51,700 bases of DNA. Origin: DATHVR01 sp035461175 (GTDB lineage: Bacteria > Actinomycetota > Acidimicrobiia > Spongiisociales > ZC4RG35). A program made the position numbers and the translations under genes. This document shows positions 15,502 to 23,948 of the stretch, one piece after another. The stretch covers positions 1 through 51,700 of the forward strand of contig DATHVR010000061.1 of assembly GCA_035461175.1 (NCBI GenBank), in the 5' to 3' direction. The notes under the pieces were generated by a model. That model was given only the letters and a program-made list of their open reading frames with translations, was not told the origin of the DNA and did no database searches. Within the stretch, counting starts at the first letter, position 1, and every line of letters starts with the position of its first letter.

Positions 15502-16952
15502 TCCTCCTCCAGGGCCTCCGTCGTCACCTCCGAGGTGACGTTCCACAGCATCCACCCCATGCCCCTCTCCTCCGCCTCTTCGATCTGGGCTCTCACCTGG
15601 GTGGCGTCGTAGGCGAAATCCTGCAACCAGGGTCGGACCACCAGCGAGCGGGACAGCCGTCGCATGGCGTCATCCAGGGCCCGCCCCACCACCACCTCCG
15701 GCCGCTCACTGGGCTGGTCGAGACCGTACCAACCCGGGTCGTAGTGGCTCGGGTAGACCATGGGAGAGGCGACATCGGCCACGGAGGTGACGTCCTCCCA
15801 GTTCTGGCCGATCCCGCCGTCGTCCTCGGCGGTGGTGACGAACCCGAAGACGTCTACCGCCACCGCACAACCGAGGGGATGCAGCGTGTCAACCGCCTCC
15901 CGCAGGAACGAACGGATCGTCTCGGCCCGGATGTCGATCGTGACGCCGGCGTCGAAGCTGACCGTCTCCGGCCGCTGATCGGGGAAACGGACATAGTCGA
16001 ACTGCAGTTCGTCGACTCCGATGGAGCATGCCTCCGCCGCCAATTCGAGAGCGTAGGCACGGGCATCGGGGTCGGTGGGGTCGAGAAAATACTGGCCACG
16101 GGACAGGTACGGCTCGCCGGTCGCCGAGTCGACCACGGCCATCTCGGGGTGGGCCTGGGCGGCGATCGGGTCCTGGAAGGTGACCAGCCGGCCGATCACA
16201 TACAGATCCCGCCGGCTCGCCTCGGCCACCACCTCGGCCAGGTCATACATTGCCTCGCCGGCACCGATCTCGGCGACCAGCGGATGCTCGGACCGATAGA
16301 GCACCGCCCCGGATTCGTTCTTGAGATCGACCATCAGGGCGTTCAGCTCCGTTTCCTCGGCCATATCGAGGAACTCGTCGAGTCGCTCCTCGACGGCCTC
16401 GCCCGTGATGTGCACGGCCTTGACGATTAGAGGGTCGATCGTCACCTCCTGTTCGCCGGGGCCGCCGTTCCAGTCGAAGCTGACCTGCTCCCATCCGGGA
16501 CGCTCGACCACAACCGGACCCTCCTCGGCACCCCTCACCTTGAACCGGCCCTCCTCGTCGGAGTGGCCGGTGCGTCGTCCTGCGCGCACGACGGCGCTTT
16601 CGATGCCGTCGCCGTCGGAGGACACGACCCGTCCCCGCAGCACCCGGGCCTTGAGTACGGCATCGAACGTGCCCCGGTCGGGCGGCGCAATCGTGAACGT
16701 GGCCGACACGTGTCCGGGGGCAGAAATCTCGATCAGCTCCCCCGCCGGGTCGACCTCGAGCAACCCGTCATCGCCGGTCAGCCCGAGCTGGCGCCCCTCG
16801 GCGGCCACCGCCGCGTTGACAACTGGGGCGCCGACGTCATCGACGACGCGCAGCATGAACGGCTCGGGATCGTCGATCAGGCTCCACCCGGCCCAAACCA
16901 ACCAGCCGAGCGTGATGATCACGAGGAGACGGAACTGAGTGCGGCGTGCCAC
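15498..16952 (-). CDS. Membrane-anchored DUF4015-type putative glycoside hydrolase
   Basis: A 484-aa protein with one N-terminal membrane segment (about 9-27) that acts as a signal anchor. Two carboxypeptidase-regulatory-like/Ig-like repeats follow at about 33-100 and 105-170. The C-terminal domain, about 175-480, resembles the DUF4015 TIM-barrel family (KAVHITGEAVEERLDEFLDMAEETELNALMVDLKNESG, GVDELQFDYVRFPD, AVAVDVFGFVT, ASPMVYPSHYDPGWYG). Family members are thought to act on extracellular polysaccharide or cell-wall glycans; no substrate is established here. ATG at 16952. The glycosylase gene follows with a 4-bp overlap, although the two functions look unrelated. Confidence 0.82.
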   Translation of the reverse strand: MARRTQFRLLVIITLGWLVWAGWSLIDDPEPFMLRVVDDVGAPVVNAAVAAEGRQLGLTGDDGLLEVDPAGELIEISAPGHVSATFTIAPPDRGTFDAVLKARVLRGRVVSSDGDGIESAVVRAGRRTGHSDEEGRFKVRGAEEGPVVVERPGWEQVSFDWNGGPGEQEVTIDPLIVKAVHITGEAVEERLDEFLDMAEETELNALMVDLKNESGAVLYRSEHPLVAEIGAGEAMYDLAEVVAEASRRDLYVIGRLVTFQDPIAAQAHPEMAVVDSATGEPYLSRGQYFLDPTDPDARAYALELAAEACSIGVDELQFDYVRFPDQRPETVSFDAGVTIDIRAETIRSFLREAVDTLHPLGCAVAVDVFGFVTTAEDDGGIGQNWEDVTSVADVASPMVYPSHYDPGWYGLDQPSERPEVVVGRALDDAMRRLSRSLVVRPWLQDFAYDATQVRAQIEEAEERGMGWMLWNVTSEVTTEALEEE

Positions 16953-17012
16953 GGGGAAGCCACCAGCGTACCCAGTGCCCGCCTTTCAACCCCAAGATGG
17001 GAGGAAAACCCG

Positions 17013-17041
17013 TTGTCAGGTGGACGATGTTCTGATACTTT
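17013..17041 (+). promoter_or_regulatory. Candidate sigma-70-type promoter upstream of the sigma factor gene
   Basis: TTGTCA at 17013-17018, a 17-bp spacer, then TACTTT at 17036-17041. An extended -10 TG dinucleotide sits one base before it. It lies 30 bp upstream of the GTG at 17071. Fit to the -35 is good and to the -10 moderate. Confidence 0.45.
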
Positions 17042-17070
17042 CGCCCTTGTAGCCCTGAGGTGAGGTTCAG

Positions 17071-18000
<930 letters not shown>

Positions 18001-18042
18001 AGGGTCTCTGGCCGTCGTCCCCATCCCGGATATGCTGACGCC

Positions 18043-18309
18043 ATGTTCTCCGACCCAAGCTTTTCCGCCCTCGCCATCATCGCCGTCGTCGGTGCCGTGG
18101 TCGGCCTAGCGGGAGGAGTGTTCGCCGGGGCCAAGCAATTGATCGGCACCATGCTCATGGGTGTGATCGGCGCCGTCTCCGCCGCCGCCATCGCCCGGAT
18201 CGCCGGGGCCCCGCCCATCTACTCGGCCGGCAACGACTTCTCCTATGTCTACGGGGCGGCGGGAGGTCTGCTTCTCGCCTACGTCGTCGGTCGCAGCGAC
18301 CGACGCTGA
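18043..18309 (+). CDS. Small membrane protein, GlsB/YeaQ/YmgE-like
   Basis: An 88-aa, mostly hydrophobic protein with three probable membrane segments (about 8-28, 33-50, 68-84), rich in Gly and Ala (GAVVGLAGGVFAGAKQLIG, GVIGAVSAAAIARIAG, YGAAGGLLLAYVVG). The pattern resembles the YeaQ/YmgE 'transglycosylase-associated' family, small integral membrane proteins of unknown function often tied to stress. It lies 42 bp after the sigma factor and 7 bp before the AMP nucleosidase gene. Confidence 0.65.
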   Translation: MFSDPSFSALAIIAVVGAVVGLAGGVFAGAKQLIGTMLMGVIGAVSAAAIARIAGAPPIYSAGNDFSYVYGAAGGLLLAYVVGRSDRR

Positions 18310-18316
18310 TCCGGTC

Positions 18317-19087
18317 GTGGATCGCGACCTGATCGTCCGTGACTGGCTCCCTCGCTACACGGGGATGCCCCTCGAGGCTTTCGGCGAATACATCCTCCTG
18401 ACCAACTACCGGTCCTACCTCGAAGGATTCGCAGCCCGGTTCGGGACCACGATCCGGGGCCAGGATCGGCCGATGCAGGCGGCCACCAACCACGACGGGC
18501 TCACGATGATCAACTTCGGCATCGGCACCGCCAACGCCGCCACGATCATGGATCTCCTGGTGGCGGTGGAGCCGAAGGGCGTCCTGTTCCTGGGCAAGTG
18601 CGGGGGCCTCAAGACCTCGACCGAGATCGGCCACTTCGTCCTCCCCATCGCCGCCATCCGCGGCGAGGGCACCTCCGACGACTACTTCCCGCCCCAGGTC
18701 CCCGCCCTGCCCTCGTTCAAGATCCACAAGTTCGTCTCCGAGAAGATCGTGGAGCGCGGCCTGGAATACCGCACCGGTGTGGTGTACACCACCAACCGCA
18801 GGGTATGGGAGCACGACGAGGCGTTCCTGACCAAGTTGAAGACCCTGACCGCCCTCGCCATCGACATGGAAACCGCCACGATCTTCATCGTCGGCCACGC
18901 CAACCAGATCCCGCGTGGTGCCCTCCTCCTGGTGTCGGATCTCCCCTACACCCCCGAAGGCGTCAAGACCGAGGAAAGCGACACCGTCGTCACCCGCGAT
19001 TGGGCCGACGTCCACCTCGACCTCGGCATCGAGGCCATGACCGACATCGCCGTCCACGGCGAACCGATCAAGCACTTCACGTTTTGA
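18317..19087 (+). CDS. amn: AMP nucleosidase (short form)
   Basis: Hydrolyses AMP to adenine and ribose 5-phosphate; nucleoside-phosphorylase fold. The 256-aa product has VRDWLPRYTGMPLEAFGEYILLTNY at the N terminus and the purine-phosphorylase core (NFGIGTANAATIMDLL, LFLGKCGGLK, AIDMETATIFIVGHA, RGALLLVSDLPYTPEG). It lacks the long regulatory N-terminal domain of the E. coli enzyme. GTG at 18317 is chosen by family alignment from memory; an in-frame ATG at 18245 would overlap the previous gene by 65 bp. The stop is followed immediately by a GTCGGAA repeat run. Confidence 0.85.
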   Translation: MDRDLIVRDWLPRYTGMPLEAFGEYILLTNYRSYLEGFAARFGTTIRGQDRPMQAATNHDGLTMINFGIGTANAATIMDLLVAVEPKGVLFLGKCGGLKTSTEIGHFVLPIAAIRGEGTSDDYFPPQVPALPSFKIHKFVSEKIVERGLEYRTGVVYTTNRRVWEHDEAFLTKLKTLTALAIDMETATIFIVGHANQIPRGALLLVSDLPYTPEGVKTEESDTVVTRDWADVHLDLGIEAMTDIAVHGEPIKHFTF

Positions 19088-19117
19088 GTCGGAAGTCGGA
19101 AGTCGGAAGTCAGAAGT
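19088..19117. repeat. GTCGGAA heptamer run directly after the amn stop codon
   Basis: Three perfect GTCGGAA heptamers and one GTCAGAA, followed by GTG. The first begins at the base after the amn TGA. Related runs occur at 22417-22436, where they abut the sufB stop on the other strand, and singly at about 14573-14582 and 51675-51688 next to palindromes. Confidence 0.85.
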
Positions 19118-19124
19118 GTCCAAC

Positions 19125-19352
19125 GAGGCGGAAGCCCGGGCCGACCGGCGCCTGTTCGGCGCATGCCCGACATCCGTCAGGACGGACGAGCCGCGCCGAA
19201 GTCGGCCCGCATCATCACAGTCGGGCGACCGGCGTCTGTTCGAGGCTCCGTCTCGAACAATCCACGGACGCGCAGACTACGGGGTCAGGTCCACGCGGGC
19301 GGGCCTCGAAGTCGCCCGACCATCTTCACAGTGTCGTCCCCCCTTGATAATC
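19125..19352. repeat. Mosaic of degenerate repeats and small hairpins
   Basis: Non-coding sequence between the convergent amn and AlkD-like genes. GRCCGACCGGCGCCTGTTCG-like blocks occur at about 19138-19158 and 19223-19242. GAAGTCGSCCG...CATC.TCACAGT blocks occur at about 19199-19223 and 19308-19332. Small inverted repeats are visible: GCGCC/GGCGC, TCCGT/ACGGA and TTCGAG/CTCGAA. A partial G-rich hairpin unit that keeps only GTCGTCCCCCCTTGAT lies at about 19331-19346 and ends close to the AlkD-like stop codon. Confidence 0.6.
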
Positions 19353-20022
19353 ACAAATGCTTGGCGGCTTCTCTGCGGCTGAGGGGGGATAGGTTGTCGC
19401 CGTGGACGGCGAGGAAGGCGCGGACCTCGTCGGGGTCGGTCTTGGCATACTCGCGCAGGGCCCAGCCGATCGCTTTGCGGATGAAGAACTCGTCCTCGTG
19501 GGCGCAGCGCAGGCAGAAGTCGAACAGCATCGCCTCGTCGGTGTCGGCGCCGTGACGTAGCTGACACAGAAGGGACGTCCGCCGGAGCCACATCTCCGGG
19601 CTGTCGATCCACTCCTCCAGTACCGGCCGCATCTCCCGACGGTGATCCAGCACCATTTTCCCCACCAGGTGGGCGGCGATCTCATCGACGAAGTCCCACC
19701 AGGCCCCCTCGACGATCATCCGCCGGTACAGGTCGAGGCTCGGCATCTCGATGTGTCTTCCGAAATGGCGGGCGTAACCGACGGCGAGGTACTTCTCCTC
19801 GCGGTAATCGCCCGACCAGAGCGCCGCCACCTTGCGCCGGTAATCGTCACCGTCCGCCGGCGGGAATGCCACCACCAGATCGCGCAGGACCCTCGTCCTC
19901 CCCGCCTTCTGCACACCGTAGAAGGGGATCTCGCTCTTCATGTAGGCAGCCATCGGCCCGGCCTTGTCGGGATCGGCGACTGCGGCGAGACGGCGCCCCG
20001 CCTCCTCGGCCAGCTGGCTCAC
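19351..20022 (-). CDS. AlkD-like DNA alkylation repair protein
   Basis: A 223-aa all-helical HEAT-like protein of the DNA alkylation repair (AlkC/AlkD) family. Visible motifs are YMKSEIPFYGVQK, REEKYLAVGYARHF, EGAWWDFVDEIAAHLVG, WIDSPEMWLRRTSLLCQL and EFFIRKAIGWALREYAKTDPDEVRAFL, which match the AlkD repeat pattern, including the WWD...D stretch near the active site. It would excise positively charged alkylated purines. GTG at 20022 overlaps the carboxyltransferase stop by 4 bp. Confidence 0.9.
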   Translation of the reverse strand: MSQLAEEAGRRLAAVADPDKAGPMAAYMKSEIPFYGVQKAGRTRVLRDLVVAFPPADGDDYRRKVAALWSGDYREEKYLAVGYARHFGRHIEMPSLDLYRRMIVEGAWWDFVDEIAAHLVGKMVLDHRREMRPVLEEWIDSPEMWLRRTSLLCQLRHGADTDEAMLFDFCLRCAHEDEFFIRKAIGWALREYAKTDPDEVRAFLAVHGDNLSPLSRREAAKHL

Positions 20023-21764
20023 GTCAGACAGGTCAGGATCCAGGCACGGGTGTCGGCAGGATCGATGACGTCGTCGATCTCGAAGTGGGTGGCTACGTTG
20101 ATCCCCCGCCCCACCTCCAGCATCTCGGCCACCCGCCGCTCGACCTCGGCCTCCTGGGCATCCGGATCCTCGAACGCCTCCAGTTCTCGCTTGAAGCCGA
20201 GCCGCACGGCGCCCTCGAGGCCCATCGGCCCCAGCTCGGACGTCGGCCAGCCCACCACGAACCGCCCCTCGTGGAAACCTCCCCCCGCCATCGCCATGGC
20301 GCCGAGTCCATAGGCGCGCCGCACCACCACCGCCCCGACGGGAACCTCGAGACCGGCCACGGTCCGAAACAGGCTTCCGGCCGATCGCACCAGACCCTCG
20401 GCCTCGGCCTCGGGGCCGACCATGAATCCGGGGGTGTCCACGAGCGACAGCACCGGGATCCGCCAACGCTCGCACAACCGAAGGTGCCGCTCCAACGAGA
20501 CGGCGGCATGGTGATCGATGGCGCCGGCTAGATGTCCGGGGTCGTTGGCGATGATCCCCACCGGGTACCCCTCGACCCGGCCGAAACCCGTGATGGCAGC
20601 GGGAGCGAAGGCGGCACGCAGCTCGAGGAACGAGTCGGAGTCGACCACCGAGGCGATCACCCGGCGCATGTCGAACAGGCGCCGCCGGTTCTCGGGGACA
20701 ACCTGACGGGCCTTGTCAACTTCCGGCGCCGTGCCGGGCCGACCGGGACCGCGAACCAGGCCCAGGAGCCGACGGACTACCTCCACCGCGGACGGATCGT
20801 CGTCGACCACCACATCGATCACCCCGTTGGCGGCCTGGGTGGCGGCGGGTCCCACCTCACCAGGGGCGAAAGTGCCCAGGCCCCCACCCTCGATCATCGC
20901 CGGCCCGCCCATGCCCAGGTTGGAATCGGAGGTGGCGACGATCACATCGCACTGACCGAGCAGGGCGGCGTTGCCGGCAAAGCAGTAGCCGGTGGTCACG
21001 CCGATGGTGGGGGCGGTGATCTGGCCGAAGAGCCGGAAGGCGCGGACCTCCAACATCGACACACCCGGCCAGTCCACATCTCCGGGCCGGCCGCCACCGC
21101 CTTCGGCAAACAGGACCGTGGGGAGATCCATCTCGGCGGCCAGCGCAAAGATGCGATCCTTCTTGCGGTGATTCTGAAATCCCTGGGTTCCGGCCAGGAC
21201 CGTGTAGTCGTAGCCAATCAGGGCCAATCGGTCGTCGGTCGATCCGGCGTGCGCCGGAACTCTCCCGATTCCCGCCACCATCCCCTCGGCCGGGGTGGCT
21301 CGCATCAGGTCGTCCAGATCGCGCCGGGACCGTTGCGCCGCGATGGCGAGAGGCCCGTACTCCACGAAGTCGGTGCACAGATCCGCGATGTTCTCGCGGA
21401 TCGTCCGGTGACCACGGCGGCGCCGGGATTCGACTGCGGTCGGTCGAGCCTCGTCCCGGCCAAGGCCATGTCGCCGGCGTACCTGGTCGAGAAGCTCGCC
21501 TCCCGGCTCGACGTCTCCCTCCTCTCCGTCGCCGGGGGCGGCCGACGGATCGAGGGCCACCAGGACCTGACCCGGCTCGACGGTGTCGCCGACCTCGACA
21601 TGGAGACGCCTGACCGAACCGGAACTGGGGGCGAGCACCGGATGCTCCATCTTCATCACCTCCAGCAGGGCAAGGATGTCTCCCTCGACCACGAGCTGTC
21701 CGGCCACCACGGGCAGATCCGCCACCCGGGCCGCCACCGGCGCCACCAGTTCCATCGCCGGCAT
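20019..21764 (-). CDS. Biotinyl domain fused to an acyl-CoA carboxylase carboxyltransferase
   Basis: A 581-aa protein. The N-terminal 75 residues are a biotinyl (BCCP) domain with the biotin-acceptor lysine in LEVMKMEHPV. A polar linker (about 75-130) leads to a complete carboxyltransferase: DDRLALIGYDYTVLAGTQGFQNHRKKDRIFALA, GVTTGYCFAGNAALLGQCDVIVATSDSNLGMGGPAMIEGG, FGRVEGYPVGIIANDPGHLAGAIDHHAA and VDTPGFMVGPEAEAEG. Acyl-CoA carboxylases normally carry BCCP after biotin carboxylase or at the end of a single chain; BCCP in front of the CT domain is uncommon. No biotin carboxylase gene lies in the window. ATG at 21764 is chosen; ATG at 21755 is an alternative. The substrate is unknown. Confidence 0.88.
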   Translation of the reverse strand: MPAMELVAPVAARVADLPVVAGQLVVEGDILALLEVMKMEHPVLAPSSGSVRRLHVEVGDTVEPGQVLVALDPSAAPGDGEEGDVEPGGELLDQVRRRHGLGRDEARPTAVESRRRRGHRTIRENIADLCTDFVEYGPLAIAAQRSRRDLDDLMRATPAEGMVAGIGRVPAHAGSTDDRLALIGYDYTVLAGTQGFQNHRKKDRIFALAAEMDLPTVLFAEGGGGRPGDVDWPGVSMLEVRAFRLFGQITAPTIGVTTGYCFAGNAALLGQCDVIVATSDSNLGMGGPAMIEGGGLGTFAPGEVGPAATQAANGVIDVVVDDDPSAVEVVRRLLGLVRGPGRPGTAPEVDKARQVVPENRRRLFDMRRVIASVVDSDSFLELRAAFAPAAITGFGRVEGYPVGIIANDPGHLAGAIDHHAAVSLERHLRLCERWRIPVLSLVDTPGFMVGPEAEAEGLVRSAGSLFRTVAGLEVPVGAVVVRRAYGLGAMAMAGGGFHEGRFVVGWPTSELGPMGLEGAVRLGFKRELEAFEDPDAQEAEVERRVAEMLEVGRGINVATHFEIDDVIDPADTRAWILTCLT

Positions 21765-21833
21765 GGTACGCCGCCGACCTTCGGGAACGCTCCGTCCTAG
21801 GGTGGAACCTCTAAGCAGAAAAGGAACCAGACG

Positions 21834-22238
21834 ATGAAGGTCGCCTACGTATTCACCAACCCCCGGGCCGCTTCGTACAAGCTCGGACAGATGATCCTCC
21901 CCCAGCTCGAGGCCGGTACGCACGGGGTCGAGGTGGTCGGAATGTTCTTCTTCGACGACAACGCCTACGTGCTCCGCAAGGGTGACCAGCTGGGCGAGCG
22001 GCTGGCCAAGGTAGCGGCCGAAACCGGCATGCTGCTCATGATGTGCGACATGTGCGCCCTCGAGCGCCATCTGGCCGAGGGCTCACCGCGCTGGTGTGAC
22101 CCGGCCACCGGACAGGGCCGGACCGAACCAGAGGAGTGCACTCCCATCGACACCGTCGAGGGCACCCAGGTGGGATGTTTCCCCGATCTCTACGGAGCCC
22201 TCGCCGGCAACCCCCCGGACCACGTGATTTCGCTGTGA
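21834..22238 (+). CDS. DsrE-family protein (SaoD-like)
   Basis: A 134-aa single-domain protein with the DsrE/F fold pattern (MKVAYVFTNPRAASYKLGQMILPQL, VVGMFFFDDNAYVLRKGD, LGERLAKVAAETGMLLMMCDMCALERHL). It has a conserved-looking CDMC pair and further cysteines (WCDP, ECTP, VGCFPDLY), so a sulfur-relay or metal-binding role is plausible but unproven. A ribosome binding site AAAAGGAAC lies at good spacing before the ATG. It is divergent from the biotinyl-carboxyltransferase gene. The family assignment rests on overall pattern; the partner is unknown. Confidence 0.75.
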   Translation: MKVAYVFTNPRAASYKLGQMILPQLEAGTHGVEVVGMFFFDDNAYVLRKGDQLGERLAKVAAETGMLLMMCDMCALERHLAEGSPRWCDPATGQGRTEPEECTPIDTVEGTQVGCFPDLYGALAGNPPDHVISL

Positions 22239-22245
22239 TGGCCCA

Positions 22246-22327
22246 AAGGGGGGACGACCCCCCTGTAACCCCCCGCCACGGTCATGCCTCAAGGGGGGAC
22301 GACCCCCCTGTAACCCCCCGCCGCGGC
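22246..22327. repeat. Two G-rich hairpin repeats, reverse orientation
   Basis: Two units 45 bp apart (GGGGGGACGACCCCCC at 22248 and 22293), each followed by TGTAACCCCCCGCC. They are the reverse complement of the units at 1-190 and 14727-14854. They begin 8 bp after the stop codon of the DsrE-like gene, between it and the convergent sufB gene, so a transcription-termination role is possible. Confidence 0.9.
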
Positions 22328-22416
22328 ACGTGAGAGCTTGAAAAACGAGTCAGGGCGATCCGCGGAAGCGCCACTCGTGGGAGTCCGTCTATCGCGGGAG
22401 GCCCCGGATTGTTTTG

Positions 22417-22436
22417 GCTTCCGACTTCCGACTTGA
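22417..22436. repeat. GTCGGAA heptamers abutting the sufB stop codon
   Basis: Read on the minus strand, the sufB TAG is followed by TCAAGTCGGAAGTCGGAAGC, two heptamers of the family at 19088-19117. The two loci share the arrangement of stop codon followed at once by the repeat. Confidence 0.75.
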
Positions 22437-23849
22437 CTATCCGATGGCGCCGGCTTCGGCCATGTTGAGCTCGATCAGGCGGTTCATCTCGACCGCGTAC
22501 TCCATGGGGAGTTCCTTGACGATCGGCTCGATGAAGCCGGCCACGATCATCGAGGTGGCCTGGTCCTCGGTGAGGCCCCGGCTCATCAGATAGAACAACT
22601 GCTCCTCGCCCACCTTGGACACGGTGGCCTCGTGGCCGATCTCGGCGTCGTTCTCCTCGATCTCCATGTACGGGTAGGTGTCGGAGCGAGAGTCCTCGTC
22701 GAGGATGAGGGCGTCACAGCGGACGAAGCTCTTCGAGTTCTCGGCTCCCGGCTCGACCCGGACCAGGCCCCGATAGCCGGCCCGTCCCCCGCCTTTCGAG
22801 ATCGACTTGGAGACGATGGTCGAGGTGGTGTTGGGGGCGGCATGAACCATCTTGGCCCCGGCATCCTGGTGCTGGCCCTCGCCGGCGAAGGCGATCGAAA
22901 GCACCTCGCCGTGGGCGCCCGGCTCCATCAGGTAGACCGCCGGGTACTTCATGGTCAGGCGCGAACCGAGGTTGCCGTCGACCCACTCCATGGTGGCGTT
23001 GCGGTAGGCGGCGGCCCGCTTGGTGACCAGGTTGAAGACGTTGTTCGACCAGTTCTGGATGGTCGTGTAACGGCAACGGCCCCCGGCCTTGACGACGATC
23101 TCGACGACGGCCGAGTGGAGGGAGTCGGTGGTATAGACCGGAGCCGAGCAGCCCTCGACGTAATGGCAGTAGGCGTCCTCGTCGACGATGATCAGGGTTC
23201 GCTCGAACTGACCCATATTCTCGGCGTTGATCCGGAAATACGCCTGCAGCGGCTGGTCGACGTGGACGCCGGGGGGCACGTAGATGAACGAGCCACCCGA
23301 CCACACGGCCGAGTTGAGAGCGGCGAACTTGTTGTCGTTGGGCGGGATGATGGTCCCGAAGTACTCCTTGACGAGATCGGGATGCTCGCGCAGGGCGCTG
23401 TCCATGTCCATGAACAGCACTCCCAGCTCTTCGAGATCCTCCCGGTTGCGGTGGTAGACCACCTCCGACTCGTACTGGGCGGTGACTCCCGCCAGGTACT
23501 TGCGCTCCGCCTCGGGGATGCCCAACTTCTCGTAGGTCTGCTTGATGGACTCGGGAACCATGTCCCAGTCCTTCTGCTGGGTCCCGGCCGGCTTCACGTA
23601 GTAGTAGATGTCGTCGAAGTCGATGGTGTCGAGGGCACCGCCGCCGCCCCATTGCGGGATCGGCTTGCGCAGGAAACGCTGGTACGCCTTGAGCCGAAAG
23701 TCGAGCATCCACTGGGGCTCGCCCTTCATCTCCGACATCTGGCGGATGATCTCCTCGTTCAGCCCCTTCTGGGGCTTGAAGACGTAGTCCTCCTCGGAGT
23801 CATGCCATCCGAGCTGGTATGCACCTAGATCAATATCGACTGTGGACAT
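22437..23849 (-). CDS. sufB: SufB Fe-S scaffold subunit
   Basis: Core scaffold of the SUF system, on which the nascent cluster is built with SufD and SufC. The 470-aa product has the classic SufB sequence throughout: GLNEEIIRQMSEMKGEPQWML, VPPNDNKFAALNSAVWSGGSFIYVPPGVHVD-like core, VEGCSAPVYTTDSLHSAVVEI, SFVRCDALILDEDSRSDTYPYMEI and the C-terminal EEQLFYLMSRGLTEDQATSMIVAGFIEP. The conserved Cys in FVRCDAL is present. ATG at 23849 has GAGGTGATC upstream. The gene stands alone, about 8 kb from sufD and 20 kb from sufS, with its own promoter region. Confidence 0.97.
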   Translation of the reverse strand: MSTVDIDLGAYQLGWHDSEEDYVFKPQKGLNEEIIRQMSEMKGEPQWMLDFRLKAYQRFLRKPIPQWGGGGALDTIDFDDIYYYVKPAGTQQKDWDMVPESIKQTYEKLGIPEAERKYLAGVTAQYESEVVYHRNREDLEELGVLFMDMDSALREHPDLVKEYFGTIIPPNDNKFAALNSAVWSGGSFIYVPPGVHVDQPLQAYFRINAENMGQFERTLIIVDEDAYCHYVEGCSAPVYTTDSLHSAVVEIVVKAGGRCRYTTIQNWSNNVFNLVTKRAAAYRNATMEWVDGNLGSRLTMKYPAVYLMEPGAHGEVLSIAFAGEGQHQDAGAKMVHAAPNTTSTIVSKSISKGGGRAGYRGLVRVEPGAENSKSFVRCDALILDEDSRSDTYPYMEIEENDAEIGHEATVSKVGEEQLFYLMSRGLTEDQATSMIVAGFIEPIVKELPMEYAVEMNRLIELNMAEAGAIG

Positions 23850-23878
23850 TCGCGATCACCTCGTAGCCAGAAAGCTGA

Positions 23879-23897
23879 CGGGATTAACACCATCCCG
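23879..23897. promoter_or_regulatory. Inverted repeat in the sufB leader
   Basis: CGGGAT, a 7-base spacer, ATCCCG: a perfect 6-bp inverted repeat in the sufB 5' leader, just downstream of the candidate -10. Its position suits an operator or a leader hairpin. It does not match any regulator site I can name. Confidence 0.4.
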
Positions 23898-23905
23898 ATA
23901 GTGGA

Positions 23906-23935
23906 ATCTTAACCGATCCCGCTCCACTGTCCCAA
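23906..23935 (-). promoter_or_regulatory. Candidate sufB promoter
   Basis: On the minus strand, TTGGGA (23935-23930), an 18-bp spacer, then TAAGAT (23911-23906). It lies in the 99-bp gap between the gltB stop and the sufB start. The -10 fits well and the -35 moderately. Confidence 0.45.
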
Positions 23936-23948
23936 GGGGTCGGACCGG

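Noticed and set aside
19125..19352. Integron attC-like or retron-like element
   Set aside because: Hairpins are small and no integrase or reverse transcriptase is nearby; core site sequences are absent.
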